The position numbers were made by a program, and so were the translations under genes. The notes beneath the pieces were generated by a model. That model was not told the origin of the DNA. It worked only from the letters and a program-made list of their open reading frames with translations, and searched no databases. From Devosia ginsengisoli (GTDB lineage Bacteria > Pseudomonadota > Alphaproteobacteria > Rhizobiales > Devosiaceae), in NCBI RefSeq assembly GCF_007859655.1, contig NZ_CP042304.1, positions 1,736,001 to 1,800,000 on the forward strand: a stretch of DNA of 64,000 nt, in the 5' to 3' direction. This document shows, in pieces, positions 34,979-45,022 of the stretch (its first letter is position 1; every line of letters begins with the position of its first letter).

Positions 34979-35563
34979 TCAGATATCGGCGTCCCTGTTG
35001 CGGGAGATGGGCCGGTATCGCACCCGAACTGTCGATGTGGTGTCGCTGTTCTCGGCGAGCGGCGTGAGGCGGATCGGGGTGCCATCCGGCTTGCTGTAGA
35101 GCCGGATGCCGTCACCGAGCAGAACGGGCGCGATGTGCAGGTCGATCTCGTCGATGAGCCCGAGTCCGAGAAGCTGGGCGCCGATATTCGGGGAGAACAC
35201 CATGATGTCCTTGCCGGCCGCGGCGGCAAGCGCCAGCTGCACGACCTCGGCGGGTTCGCGATGCAGGAACGTCACATTTTCAGCGGGCTCAGCATCTTCG
35301 GGATGGTGCGTGAGAACGAAGATCGGACCGCGCCATGCCCCACCCCAGGGACTATGGCCTCCTGGAGAGTCCCAGCCGTCGCGTCCTGCGATGATCGCGC
35401 CGGTTCGTTCGATATATCCCCGGATCACCCCCGGCTCGGCGCGATATCCACCGGTCCACATCCAGCCCATGTCATGGTTGGGCCCTGCGACAAACCCATC
35501 CAGCGACATCATGAAGCTCCACAGCACTCTGCCGTGCCGCTCGTCACTCTGCCCGATAGCCAT
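34979..35563 (-). CDS. Dihydrofolate-reductase-family (RibD C-terminal) protein
   Basis: The 194-aa protein has the RibD_C/DHFR-like fold: N-terminal FMMSLDGFVAGPNHDMGW, then IIAGRDGWDS and a late segment LLGLGLIDEIDLHIAPVLLG. Such stand-alone proteins are NADPH-dependent reductases of unknown substrate. It faces the oxidoreductase at 34319 convergently, 60 bp apart. Confidence 0.87.
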   Translation of the reverse strand: MAIGQSDERHGRVLWSFMMSLDGFVAGPNHDMGWMWTGGYRAEPGVIRGYIERTGAIIAGRDGWDSPGGHSPWGGAWRGPIFVLTHHPEDAEPAENVTFLHREPAEVVQLALAAAAGKDIMVFSPNIGAQLLGLGLIDEIDLHIAPVLLGDGIRLYSKPDGTPIRLTPLAENSDTTSTVRVRYRPISRNRDADI

Positions 35564-35628
35564 GCCGGTTTCCTACCAATGGTAATCTGCGACTGGTTGC
35601 ACCATACGCCAACCACCCGCCTGGAGTC

Positions 35629-36828
35629 TTACCCCACCAGCGACTTTGGTGGGCGGAGCCGCAGGGACAGCAGCACGCAGCCGACGGCCAGCAGCGAGGT
35701 GACGGTGGAGTAGAAGAAGGCGTAGGCCGCGAAATGCTCCACCAGCACGCCGAAGATGACCAGCGCCAGCATGGCCATGGCCATATTGAGCATATTGGCA
35801 AAGCCCTGCGCTTCGGCGGCATTGGCCTCGTTGGTCCAGTTGGCGATGAAGTGCACGACGCCGAAATAGCCCATCCCGAAGCTGAAGGCGTGGAGGAGCT
35901 GGGTGAAGAACAGCACTTCCACCGGCGGATTGAAGGCCATGATGGTGAAACGCACCAGGCCCGCCAGGGCCGCCACCAGGATCATGTTGCGCGCCGTGAC
36001 CCGCCCGCCAAAGCGCCGCCAGGCAAACATCAGGATAGCCTCGCCCACTGCAGCTATGCCCAGCAGGGGCCCGAGGAAATAGCTCGGAATGCCGTTTTCG
36101 TGCCAGAGCAGCGCGCCGAAGCTGCCGATCACCGAATTGCTGGAATTGACCAGCGCAAAGGCCAATAGCGGCAGGACGAACCAGGGCTTGAGGGAATCCC
36201 GCAGCCGGCTCGGCTGGGCGGCAATGGCGGGATCGGTATTGGCCAGCGTCGGCTTGGGCGCCGGGGCGCGGAAGCGCGGCAGCAGGAAGGCCAAAGCCGC
36301 CCGCGCCACTACGGTGATGACATAGAGGCCGACAAAGGCGCCCGATCCCAGCACATTGAGGAAGAGGCCGAGCCCGCCCGCCGCGAACACATAGCCCACC
36401 GTGGCCCAGGCGCGGACGACGCCGAAATCGGTGCCGTTGCGGCGCGTCATGCGCACGGTGGCCGCATCGATGACTGGCGCGACCAGCCCATTGGAGGTGG
36501 CGCACAGCGCCCAGACCGAAAGGATGCCCCAGAATTCGGAGACGAAGAAAAGTGGCACCGGCGCCAAAGCCGAGCCCAGCGAGATGACGATGAGCGCGGT
36601 GCGCCAGTCATCGGCCTTGTCGGCAACCCGGCCGACAATGATGTTGAGCAGCAGCAGGCACAAAGTGGGCAGCGCATTGATGACGCCGATCTGGTCGGCG
36701 GGAATGCCGTGCTCGCTGAGCCAGATGCCGAGAAAGACCGAAGCCACGCCGCCCGGAATATAGACGGTGAACTGGTATAGCGAGGCGCGCAGCTCGGGAC
36801 TGGCCGAGCGCGAAAATGCCGAAAACAT
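35629..36828 (-). CDS. MFS transporter (MFS_1-like)
   Basis: This 399-aa protein has about 12 hydrophobic helices and belongs to the LacY/HcaT-like branch of the major facilitator superfamily. The conserved loop-2 segment is NIIVGRVADKADDWR. It would be an inner-membrane secondary transporter driven by protons; the substrate cannot be told from the sequence. It lies 87 bp downstream of the glycosyltransferase gene on the same strand. Confidence 0.9.
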   Translation of the reverse strand: MFSAFSRSASPELRASLYQFTVYIPGGVASVFLGIWLSEHGIPADQIGVINALPTLCLLLLNIIVGRVADKADDWRTALIVISLGSALAPVPLFFVSEFWGILSVWALCATSNGLVAPVIDAATVRMTRRNGTDFGVVRAWATVGYVFAAGGLGLFLNVLGSGAFVGLYVITVVARAALAFLLPRFRAPAPKPTLANTDPAIAAQPSRLRDSLKPWFVLPLLAFALVNSSNSVIGSFGALLWHENGIPSYFLGPLLGIAAVGEAILMFAWRRFGGRVTARNMILVAALAGLVRFTIMAFNPPVEVLFFTQLLHAFSFGMGYFGVVHFIANWTNEANAAEAQGFANMLNMAMAMLALVIFGVLVEHFAAYAFFYSTVTSLLAVGCVLLSLRLRPPKSLVG

Positions 36829-36915
36829 GGAAAACCGACTCCGGGCAAATCAGCGCCGGAACCCTTGGTGCCCCGCATCGGCGGGCAACGCAAGCGGCTT
36901 GTTGCCGCTTTACTG

Positions 36916-37977
36916 TTATCCGGCCGCCGCCAGCCGCTGCGGCCCGGCGCGAAGCGGTTCGAGCCCCGCGAAAAACTGCGCCGCACTGGCCGCCCAGGTG
37001 AAGCGCTCGCCATGGGCGCGGGCATCGGCGCGGTCCAGCGTGAGGGCGCGGGCCACGGCGATATTGAGGTTGTCGTCGAGCGCGCCGGCTTTGGGATCGC
37101 TCAAGACGTCGCGCGGACCGGTGACCGGAAAGGCCGCAACGGGCGTGCCGGAGGCCAGGGCTTCGGTGATGACATTGCCGAATGTATCGGTGTGGCTGGG
37201 GAAGACCAGCACATCGGCGCTGCGATAGAGTTCGCCCAGCTCCTCGCCATGGCGATAGCCGAGAAACACGGCATCGGGATAGGCTTTCTGCAGGCGGGCA
37301 CAATCGGGGCCGTCGCCGACCACGATCCTGCTGCCGGCAATGTCGAGATCGAGGAATGCCTCGACATTCTTCTCGGCGGCGACGCGCCCGACATAGAGCA
37401 GATGCGGACCCGGCAGGTCGGTGAACAGCGTCTTGGGGCCGGGGCGGAAGCGGGTGCCATCGACGCCGCGGCTCCACAGCATCAGCCGGTCGAAGCCGCG
37501 CGCCAGCAGATCGTCGCGCAATGAGGGCGTCGGCACCATGGTGCGGGCGGCGGCGGCGTGGAACCAGCGCAGATAGCCATAGCTCCATTCCTGCGGCACC
37601 GGCACGCGCATGGCGACATATTCCGGAAAGCGGGTGTGGAAGCTGGTGGTGAAGCCAAGGCGGTGACTGAGGCAATATTGCCGCGCCAGCAGGCCCAGCG
37701 GCCCCTCGGTGGCGATGTGGATATGATCAGGCGCGGCGGCCTCGATCTGCCGCGACACGGCGCCAAGGCTGGCCAGCGAAATCCGCACCTCGGGGTAGGA
37801 TGGCACCGGCAGCGTCCAGAACCGCTCGGGGGTGAGGAAGGCTATGTCATGCCCTGCGCTGGTCAACTCGCGGGCGATGCTTTCGAGCGTGCGCACCACG
37901 CCATTGATCTGCGGCCGCCATGCGTCGGTGACGATGAGAATGCGGCGGGACGGAATTCCGATAAATGAATGGGGCAC
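36916..37977 (-). CDS. Glycosyltransferase family 4
   Basis: This is a GT-B retaining glycosyltransferase of 353 aa. The N-terminal domain begins TDAWRPQINGVVRTLES, typical of GT4 mannosyl/glucosyl-transferases such as MgtA. The C-terminal donor domain has VGRVAAEKNV, VGDGPDCARL and the E-x7-E-type region PSHTDTFGNVITEALASG. The gene is in the same direction as the LpxH-like phosphoesterase, 420 bp away. A role in glycolipid or envelope synthesis is an inference from family and neighbour. Confidence 0.9.
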   Translation of the reverse strand: MPHSFIGIPSRRILIVTDAWRPQINGVVRTLESIARELTSAGHDIAFLTPERFWTLPVPSYPEVRISLASLGAVSRQIEAAAPDHIHIATEGPLGLLARQYCLSHRLGFTTSFHTRFPEYVAMRVPVPQEWSYGYLRWFHAAAARTMVPTPSLRDDLLARGFDRLMLWSRGVDGTRFRPGPKTLFTDLPGPHLLYVGRVAAEKNVEAFLDLDIAGSRIVVGDGPDCARLQKAYPDAVFLGYRHGEELGELYRSADVLVFPSHTDTFGNVITEALASGTPVAAFPVTGPRDVLSDPKAGALDDNLNIAVARALTLDRADARAHGERFTWAASAAQFFAGLEPLRAGPQRLAAAG

Positions 37978-38397
37978 GGCAGCACCGCGACAGGTTCAAC
38001 TGCGCTTCAGGCTCGCCTGAGTCCAAGTCGGTGGCGTGAATGGAGTGTGACGGTTGGCTGACAGGGCCGGCGTGTTCTTTAGGCTTCCGTGGCTCCCGTC
38101 ACCCCACCCTCAATCCCTCCCCATCAAGGGGAGGGAGGCGCATGGGTGAAGTTTGAGCACATGCTCCCTCCGCGACGTATGAGGCTGGTTACCCCTCTCC
38201 CCTCGTGGGAGAGTGTGGAAATCCGCGTTCAGCGGATTTCCGGGTGAGGGGGTCTGCGTCTTCCCATGCCTGGGTGTTTGTGGATGGCACAGTACCCCCT
38301 CATCCGCCCTTCGGGCACCTTCTCCCACGAGGGGAGAAGGGAAAGACAGCCCAAGCGCCAGAAGTAAACACTTCCCCCTTGAGGGTGGGGGTACAGG
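37978..38397. other. 420-bp gene-free region with palindromic repeats
   Basis: No gene is seen. It contains one copy of repeat family B (38190-38368) and a shorter hairpin element around 38101-38145 (cctccccatcaaggggagg). The part next to 37977 must carry the glycosyltransferase promoter. Confidence 0.7.
38190..38368. repeat. Composite palindromic repeat, family B copy 1
   Basis: This element of about 180 bp has outer arms (acccctctcccctcgtgggagag and ttctcccacgaggggagaag) that are complementary, and an inner perfect hairpin (gaaatccgcg-ttcag-cggatttc, 38218-38240). The copy at 40732-40905 matches in all these parts, including the tail cccaagcgccaga. Confidence 0.85.
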
Positions 38398-39198
38398 CTA
38401 CCCCGCGGCGCGGCGGAGGCGGAATTTGCGGGGTTCGCCGGCGACCATTTCGGTCCATTTGACCAGCTCGAACGCGCCATCGGTATTTTCGACAATGGCG
38501 GTGCAGCTCTCCACCCAGTCGCCGGTATTGATATAGTGGATGCCCAGGCGGTCATGCATGTCGGCAAAGTGGATGTGGCCGCAGATGACGCCGTCGACAC
38601 CCGATTCCTTGGCCTCGTGCACCAGCGCTTCCTCGAAGCGGCCGATGACCGAAACGGCATTCTTGACCTTCTGCTTGGCCCAGGCGCTGAGCGACCAGTA
38701 TTGCAGGCCCAGCCGGCGGCGCACCCAGTTGATGGCGATATTGACGCGCAGGGCGGCGTTATAGGCCCAGTCGCCGACATGGGCGAGCCACTTGGCATTC
38801 ATCACGACCACGTCGAACTGGTCGCCGTGAATGACGAGATAGGTCTTGCCGCAAGCCGAGGTGTGGACGGTGCGGTCGACGAATTCGACCTCGCCGAAAT
38901 AGGTGCCCAGATATTCGCGCAGGAACTCGTCGTGATTGCCCGGCAGATAGACGACGCGCGTGCCGGCATTGGCCTTGTCGAGCAGGATCTGCACCAGGAC
39001 ATTGTATTCGCTGGGCCAGTGCCAGGACTTGGCGAGGCGCCAGCCATCGAGAATATCGCCGACCAGATAGATGGTCTCGGCATCATGCGCGCGCAGGAAT
39101 TCGATAAGCTGCCCGGTTCGAATCGGCTTCATGCCCAGGTGGACGTCCGAAATGAACATCGCCCGGACCTGTCGGACTTCGCGATCATCCGTCATCAA
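38398..39198 (-). CDS. UDP-2,3-diacylglucosamine diphosphatase-like phosphoesterase
   Basis: This 266-aa calcineurin-like metallophosphoesterase has the metal-binding motifs in order: SDVHLG, LVGDILDGW, LPGNHDE, IHGDQFD and CGHIHFADMH. It resembles LpxH, which cleaves UDP-diacylglucosamine in lipid A synthesis, but the family also contains cytosolic phosphoesterases of unknown substrate that pair with a GT4 gene. Such a gene is the neighbour here. The annotation by reaction is therefore moderate. Confidence 0.87.
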   Translation of the reverse strand: MMTDDREVRQVRAMFISDVHLGMKPIRTGQLIEFLRAHDAETIYLVGDILDGWRLAKSWHWPSEYNVLVQILLDKANAGTRVVYLPGNHDEFLREYLGTYFGEVEFVDRTVHTSACGKTYLVIHGDQFDVVVMNAKWLAHVGDWAYNAALRVNIAINWVRRRLGLQYWSLSAWAKQKVKNAVSVIGRFEEALVHEAKESGVDGVICGHIHFADMHDRLGIHYINTGDWVESCTAIVENTDGAFELVKWTEMVAGEPRKFRLRRAAG

Positions 39199-39309
39199 GC
39201 AACGACTCCTGCTTCGTGGGGGCGCACTTTATCCGCGGATGCAGCAGGTGGGAACCATTGGCGGCGAGAAGGTGGGGAAAGCGGCGGACACGCCTTCGTG
39301 TCACAACTC

Positions 39310-40491
39310 TCAGCGAATCCGGCCCTTCAGCGCCACGATCCGCGCATAGCTCTGCTCGATCCGCGCCGCGAAAGCCGGGTCGGCCGCCGCTTCGGCGAGC
39401 AGGATATCGAGGATTTCCTGGCCCAGGCTGGCGCGGTATTTGGCGGTGTTGGAGAACAGCAGCACATCGGTGCCGGCGCGGACGGCCTGGGTCACGGTCT
39501 GCTCGAGCGTGAAATGATCGCGAATGGCGCCCATTTCGAGATCGTCGCTGATGACGACGCCACCATAGCCCAGCTCGTCGCGCAGCACGCCAGTGATCCA
39601 TTGCGGGGAAAGCGAAGCCGGCGTCTGGGTGCCGGCATCGGCATAATCGGCGTGGTAGAGGTGACCGACCATGACCATATCGACGAGACCTTCCGACATC
39701 AGCGTGCGATAGGGATCGAGTTCGGCCTGCTGCCAGGTCTGGGTGATATCGACAAAGCCTTCGTGGCTGTCGGCGGTGGACGAGCCGTGGCCGGGGAAAT
39801 GCTTGAGCGCAGTGAGCAGGCCCGCGGCATGATGGGCCCGGACGAAGGCCGCGTCGTACTCGGCCACCACGGCGGGATCGCTGCTGAAGGCACGACCGAA
39901 TTTGGCGATGACCTGATTGTTCGGGTTGAGATTGACGTCGGCGATGGGGCCGAAATTGACGGTGAAGCCGAGCGCGGCGATCGAGGCGGCCATTTCTGCA
40001 TAGATCGCCTCGGCCTGTTCGGGTGAATCGGCGGCGGCGATGGCCGCGGCATTGGGGATTTCCTTGAAGCCGACATCGCTGGTCAGCCGCTCGACCGCCC
40101 CGCCCTCCTGATCGAGGGTGATGAAGGGGGGCAGGTCGGGAGATGTGTCACGGAAGGCCGCATTCATCGCCGCCACCGCATCGAGGCTCTTCACATTGAC
40201 CTTGAGCAGCATGACGCCGCCCAGCCGGCCGGAGGTCAGCTCATCGCGCAGCCTGGCGACGGAAGCATCATCGGCGTCATCGCCCTGGAAGCCGACCACG
40301 ATCATCTGGCCGGCCATCTGTTCGAGCGTTGCGCCATGCGCCCAGGCGGGCAGCAGCAGCGGAACCAGAGCGGCGGCAAGGCGGAAAAATGAGGTCACAA
40401 GGATGGTCCGGGCAAGAATCACTGCTGCGACCTTGATCGGCAAATGCCGTCGAATCAATGGCAGCGCCGGTCGAGTCAATACCATACTCAC
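39310..40491 (-). CDS. nagZ: Beta-N-acetylhexosaminidase, GH3 family (NagZ-like)
   Basis: GH3 glycosidases of this type remove N-acetylglucosamine from muropeptides during peptidoglycan recycling. The NagZ motif KHFPGHGSSTADSHEG, with the catalytic Asp/His loop, and the nucleophile segment VVISDDLEMGAI are present. The N-terminus (first about 50 residues) has a hydrophobic stretch (LAAALVPLLLPAWAHGA) resembling a signal peptide, so it may be periplasmic, whereas E. coli NagZ is cytoplasmic. An in-frame second Met lies two codons later. Confidence 0.88.
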   Translation of the reverse strand: MSMVLTRPALPLIRRHLPIKVAAVILARTILVTSFFRLAAALVPLLLPAWAHGATLEQMAGQMIVVGFQGDDADDASVARLRDELTSGRLGGVMLLKVNVKSLDAVAAMNAAFRDTSPDLPPFITLDQEGGAVERLTSDVGFKEIPNAAAIAAADSPEQAEAIYAEMAASIAALGFTVNFGPIADVNLNPNNQVIAKFGRAFSSDPAVVAEYDAAFVRAHHAAGLLTALKHFPGHGSSTADSHEGFVDITQTWQQAELDPYRTLMSEGLVDMVMVGHLYHADYADAGTQTPASLSPQWITGVLRDELGYGGVVISDDLEMGAIRDHFTLEQTVTQAVRAGTDVLLFSNTAKYRASLGQEILDILLAEAAADPAFAARIEQSYARIVALKGRIR

Positions 40492-41004
40492 CCCTCATTT
40501 AGGGGGTGCGGAGGCCGAGGCGGTCATGCCAATCTGGCATCGGTGACCTGGAGCATGGGCCGTTTTCAACCTTCAGCCCATGAAGCCGTTGCCTCTGATC
40601 GGGCGGGGATCTTGGGTTCCCCGCCCGTGATATTTTTGGGGGTACGATCCCTTGGCATCGATTGCCTCCCCCCCCCTAATGGCCTTGCTTACTCTGGGCG
40701 TCTAGAGGCTGTAGTCGGTACGGCTCCTGCCACCCCTCTCCCCTTGAGGGAGAGGGTGGAAATCCGCGTCCAGCGGATTTCCGGGTGAGGGGTCCTGCGC
40801 CATCCCATGCTTCAATGTTCCTGGATAGCTCGATACCCCTCATCCGCCCTTCGGGCACCTTCTCCCTCAAGGGGAGAAGGCAACAAACCCAAGCGCCAGA
40901 GGTAAAGCCGAGAATCCCGGCCACAAAACGAAATTCCCTCCCCTTGTGAGGGAGGGAATGAGGGTGTGGGTGTTGAACTCGGATACGAGGCGTCCGGCAG
41001 GAAC
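40492..41004. other. 513-bp gene-free region between nagZ and acs
   Basis: No coding region is convincing. It holds repeat family B copy 2 (40732-40905) and a further palindrome (ccctccccttgtgagggaggg, 40936-40956) close to the acs 3' end. Confidence 0.7.
40732..40905. repeat. Composite palindromic repeat, family B copy 2
   Basis: This 174-bp element is the counterpart of 38190-38368, in the same orientation. It shares the outer arms, the inner gaaatccgcg/cggatttc hairpin, the tacccctcatccgcccttcg segment and the final cccaagcgccaga. The two copies flank the LpxH-like and nagZ genes. Confidence 0.85.
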
Positions 41005-42948
41005 CTAGCGGTTCTGGCGGTTCTCGATCAGGTCGTTGACCACGGCCGGATCGGCGAGGGTGGACGTATCGCCCAGCGAGCCGAAGTCGTTTTCGGCCAC
41101 CTTGCGCAGGATGCGGCGCATGATCTTGCCGGAACGGGTCTTGGGCAGGCCCGGCGCCCATTGGATGAGGTCCGGCGTGGCGATGGGGCCGATTTCCTTG
41201 CGGACCCAGGTCTTGAGCTCGGCCTTGAGGGCGTCGTCGCTGGCTTCGCCGGCCATCAGGGTGACATAGCAATAGATGCCCTGCCCCTTGACGTCGTGCG
41301 GATAACCCACCACGGCGGCCTCGGAGACCTTGGGGTGGCTGACCAGCGCGCTTTCGACCTCGGCGGTGCCGAGGCGGTGGCCCGAAACGTTGAGCACGTC
41401 ATCGACGCGGCCGGTGATCCAGTAATAGCCATCCTCGTCGCGGCGGCAGCCGTCGCCGGTGAAGTAATAGCCCTTGTACTGGGTGAAATAGGTCTCGACG
41501 AACCTTTTGTGATCGCCATAGACGCTGCGCATCTGGCCCGGCCAGCTATCCTTGATGGCCAGCACGCCCTCGGCCTTGGTCTCGTCCTGCACCACGCCTT
41601 CGGGCGACAGCACGACGGGCTGCACGCCGAAGAAGGGCACGGTGGCCGAACCGGGCTTGGTGGCAATGGCGCCGGGGAAGGGCGCGATCATGTGGCCACC
41701 GGTCTCGGTCTGCCACCAGGCGTCGACGATCTCGCAGCGGCCCTTGCCGACATGCTCGTGATACCAGCGCCAGGCTTCCGGGTTGATCGGCTCGCCCACC
41801 GTGCCCAAGAGGCGCAGTGTGGGCATGTCGTATTTGTCAGCGAACTCGGCCCCTGCCCCCATCAGCGCACGGATGGCGGTGGGCGCAGTGTGGAACACGT
41901 TGACCTTGTGCTTTTCCACCACCTGCCAGAAGCGCGAGGCATCCGGATAGCTCGGAATGCCCTCGAACATCAGCGTGGTGGCGCCATTGGCCAGCGGACC
42001 ATAGACGATATAGGTGTGGCCGGTGACCCAGCCGACGTCGGCCGTGCACCAGAACACTTCGCCGTCGCGATAGTCGAAGCTCAGCTCATGGGTCAGCGAG
42101 CCCCAGAGCAGGTAGCCGCCGGTGGTGTGCAGCACGCCCTTGGGCTTGCCGGTGGAACCGGACGTATAGAGGATGAACAGCGGGTCTTCGGCGCTCATCG
42201 GCTCGGGCGGGCAGTCCGCATTCACCTTGGCGACTTCGTCCTGGTACCAGACGTCGCGGCCCTCGACCATGTTGATCGGGTTGCCGGTGACCTTGACCAC
42301 GATGACACGCTCGACGCCGCCGACCTTGGCCAGGGCATCATCGACATTCTTTTTGAGCGGCACGGTCTTGCCGCCACGGCGGCCTTCATCGGCCGTGAGA
42401 ATGATGCTGGAACCGCAGTCGGAGACGCGGCCGGCAATCGAATCCGGCGAGAAGCCGCCGAAGATCACCGAGTGAACGGCACCGATACGCGAGCAAGCCA
42501 GCATGGCCACCGCGGTATCGATGATCATCGGCATATAGATGGTGACGCGGTCGCCCTTCTTGACGCCATTGGCCTTGAGCACATTGGCGAAGCGGCAGAC
42601 CCGGTCATGCAGCTCGCGATAGCTCACCTTGCTGTCGGTGCCGGGCGAGTCGCCTTCCCAGACGATGGCAGTCTGGTCGCCGCGCGTGGCCAGGTGCCGG
42701 TCGAGGCAATTGTAGGAGACATTGAGAATGCCGTCCTCGAACCATTTGATCGAGATATCGGGATAGGCAAAGCTGGTATTCTTGATTTTGCTGGGGAATT
42801 TCACCCAATCAAGCCGCTTGGCCTGCTCCGCCCAGAACCCATTGGGATCGCTGAGCGAACGCGCATACATCTCGTCATACTGGGCCTTGGTGGTCCGGGT
42901 GCGTGCGATTGCGGCCGCACTTGGCTGGAATACGAGCTGCTCGCTCAT
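41005..42948 (-). CDS. acs: Acetyl-CoA synthetase
   Basis: Acs activates acetate to acetyl-CoA through acetyl-AMP. The 647-aa length fits the family. Seen are the P-loop-like [14 protein letters not shown], the adenylation motif [10 protein letters not shown], and the C-terminal [11 protein letters not shown] whose Lys is the site of regulatory acetylation in the family. The ATG at 42948 (MSEQLVFQP) has a strong agggagga ribosome-binding site; the 30 in-frame codons before it are unlikely to be coding. Confidence 0.97.
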   Translation of the reverse strand: MSEQLVFQPSAAAIARTRTTKAQYDEMYARSLSDPNGFWAEQAKRLDWVKFPSKIKNTSFAYPDISIKWFEDGILNVSYNCLDRHLATRGDQTAIVWEGDSPGTDSKVSYRELHDRVCRFANVLKANGVKKGDRVTIYMPMIIDTAVAMLACSRIGAVHSVIFGGFSPDSIAGRVSDCGSSIILTADEGRRGGKTVPLKKNVDDALAKVGGVERVIVVKVTGNPINMVEGRDVWYQDEVAKVNADCPPEPMSAEDPLFILYTSGSTGKPKGVLHTTGGYLLWGSLTHELSFDYRDGEVFWCTADVGWVTGHTYIVYGPLANGATTLMFEGIPSYPDASRFWQVVEKHKVNVFHTAPTAIRALMGAGAEFADKYDMPTLRLLGTVGEPINPEAWRWYHEHVGKGRCEIVDAWWQTETGGHMIAPFPGAIATKPGSATVPFFGVQPVVLSPEGVVQDETKAEGVLAIKDSWPGQMRSVYGDHKRFVETYFTQYKGYYFTGDGCRRDEDGYYWITGRVDDVLNVSGHRLGTAEVESALVSHPKVSEAAVVGYPHDVKGQGIYCYVTLMAGEASDDALKAELKTWVRKEIGPIATPDLIQWAPGLPKTRSGKIMRRILRKVAENDFGSLGDTSTLADPAVVNDLIENRQNR

Positions 42949-43123
42949 ACTATCCTCCCTTATCTCTCCCTGCCCCGTTCTAATGACCCACCCCGCGTGG
43001 GGCAAGGCCTTGACTCTGCGACTTAATGGGTAGCGCACAGACTACCGCCCATTAACCGCGTCCAGCCTAGGATGCTCCAGCGCCTGTGGGGTTTGCTATG
43101 ACTGGCGCAAAGGGAGTGCCATC

Positions 43124-43690
43124 ATGGCCGAGATGACCATTCGGGCCGCCACATCGGCCGATATCGACCTGGTCCACCGCGAACTGATGGACGTGATCGC
43201 CACGTCCCCATATTACAGCGACCGCTTCAAGGCCCACGAAATGGGCCGGTTGAACAAGAATTTCCTGCGCACCCTGCTGGCGCTCGACCCCTGGCACATC
43301 ATGATCATGTGTGCCGATGGCGAGGCGGGCGGCGCGATGGTCTCGGGGCCCGAATGCGGCGCCATTTTCCGCTATTGGGGCTGGGTGTTCCCCAGCCACC
43401 GCCAGACCAAGCTGGGCATGTTCGCCATGCGCGCCTTCGACGAGCATTGGGACAATGGCCGCTTCCACAAGGCCTATACCTTCGTGCGACCGGAAAACGA
43501 GGTCACGCGCCTGCTGCTCAAGCGCTACGGCTACAAGGAAACCTGCCTGCTGGAAAAGCACATTTTCGGGCAGGATTACCTGTTGATCGAAAAGCCCTAT
43601 ACCAAGGTCACCGAGGACTATGACAGCGGCGCCAATATCGGCCGGCTCGGCCTGTTGAAACGCCGGATCGGGCAACTGGTCGGGGCGTAG
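43124..43690 (+). CDS. GNAT-like acyltransferase
   Basis: This 188-aa protein begins with the usual GNAT opening (MTIRAATSADIDLVHREL) and has a later segment RPENEVTRLLLKRYGYKE, which is the CoA-binding V/A-motif region in this fold. The acceptor is unknown. It lies convergent to the flippase and beside a FemAB-like gene, and may belong to the same envelope module. Ribosome-binding site: gggag. Confidence 0.8.
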   Translation: MAEMTIRAATSADIDLVHRELMDVIATSPYYSDRFKAHEMGRLNKNFLRTLLALDPWHIMIMCADGEAGGAMVSGPECGAIFRYWGWVFPSHRQTKLGMFAMRAFDEHWDNGRFHKAYTFVRPENEVTRLLLKRYGYKETCLLEKHIFGQDYLLIEKPYTKVTEDYDSGANIGRLGLLKRRIGQLVGA

Positions 43691-43696
43691 CCCCGG

Positions 43697-45022
43697 CTAT
43701 TCCGCCGGCACGGCCGCGGCGCGGCGGGCGCGGAACCACTGCATGATCGAGACGTCGAGCTTGGCGGTGCGCAAGGCGACCCACCACAGGCCCACCGACC
43801 AGATGGTGATGGCAATGATGGCCGAAAGCGCCGCGCCCATCAGTCCGAACGAGGGCACCAGCAGCCAGTTGCACAGCACCAGCGTCACCACGCCCATGCC
43901 CACTGAAGGCAGGCTGGCATAAGGGCGGTCGTGGATGGAGAGGACCAGCGAGGCCGGCCCCATGACCGACCGCACCACCAGCGCCAGCGACAATACGGCC
44001 AGCGGCGCAGCGCCCGCCGCAAAGCTCGGGCCGAACAGCATCAGCGCAAACGGTCCGGCAATGGCTATGCCGCCGAACAGCACCACCGAAATGACGCTGG
44101 CAACGAAATTAGCATCACCCACCTTGCGCTTGAACGCCTCGCGATCGGCATTGGCCTCGCTTTCGAACATGTCGGGCAAGGTGACCGCATAGACAGCCGA
44201 GACGGCAAAGGAGGTCAGCGCGAAAATGCGGGTGCAGATGCCGAATATGGCCAGTTCCTCGCGGTTGAGCGTGTGGCTCAGCAGCAGCAGGTCGATATCG
44301 AAGAAGAAGTCGGTGGCCAGAGAGATCAGCACCCATGGCAGGGCGAAGCGCCACCAGCGGGCGGCTTCGGCAGGCCGCTGCGGCGCGGTGTCGGGAATGC
44401 GGTTCAGCGACGTCGCGACGAAGGCGAAATGCACCAGCGCAATGACCACATAGCCGGCCGCCACGATCCACAGCATGGCCGAGAACCCCTCGACCGGCAC
44501 CGCGAAGCTCATGGTGGCGAGGAAGGCGGCGATGACCACGATGGGGCGGAACATGGTATCGGCGAAAAAGCCGGCAAACGGCCGCTTGAGCCCGACCAGC
44601 AGCGCGCCGTTGACATAGACCATGGCCGTGGCGAAGGCGAGCAAGGCCACCGGAATGAAATGGTCGGCCAGCACGCTGCCGCCCTGCCCCAGCATGTCCA
44701 GCAACGGATGGCCCAGCAGCAGGATCAGCACCAGCGTTGCCACGACATGGCCATAGGCCCTGATAATGAAGGTGACGAACTGCCGGCGCTCGCCACGCGC
44801 CCGGTATTCGGCGGCGAAATAGGTGCCGACGGTGTGGAAGCCGAGCGGCATGACCACGGCGATCAGGTTCACCGTGGCGATGACGAGCAGATATTCCCCG
44901 AGCAGTTCGGGGCCCCAGATCCGCGCGATCAGCGCCTGGACCAGGAAGATGAGCCCGGCGCCCGCCAGCCGTGCGCCGAAAATGACGCCCGACTGCGATG
45001 CGAGGCGGCGATGCAGGCTCAT
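43697..45022 (-). CDS. Oligosaccharide flippase (Wzx/MATE-like)
   Basis: This 441-aa inner-membrane protein has about 12 to 14 hydrophobic helices. The N-terminus (SGVIFGARLAGAGLIFLVQA) is typical of the polysaccharide-export/MVF superfamily that flips lipid-linked sugar units to the periplasm. Its start overlaps the end of the FemAB-like gene by 4 nt, so the two are co-transcribed and probably act on the same surface glycan. Confidence 0.9.
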   Translation of the reverse strand: MSLHRRLASQSGVIFGARLAGAGLIFLVQALIARIWGPELLGEYLLVIATVNLIAVVMPLGFHTVGTYFAAEYRARGERRQFVTFIIRAYGHVVATLVLILLLGHPLLDMLGQGGSVLADHFIPVALLAFATAMVYVNGALLVGLKRPFAGFFADTMFRPIVVIAAFLATMSFAVPVEGFSAMLWIVAAGYVVIALVHFAFVATSLNRIPDTAPQRPAEAARWWRFALPWVLISLATDFFFDIDLLLLSHTLNREELAIFGICTRIFALTSFAVSAVYAVTLPDMFESEANADREAFKRKVGDANFVASVISVVLFGGIAIAGPFALMLFGPSFAAGAAPLAVLSLALVVRSVMGPASLVLSIHDRPYASLPSVGMGVVTLVLCNWLLVPSFGLMGAALSAIIAITIWSVGLWWVALRTAKLDVSIMQWFRARRAAAVPAE

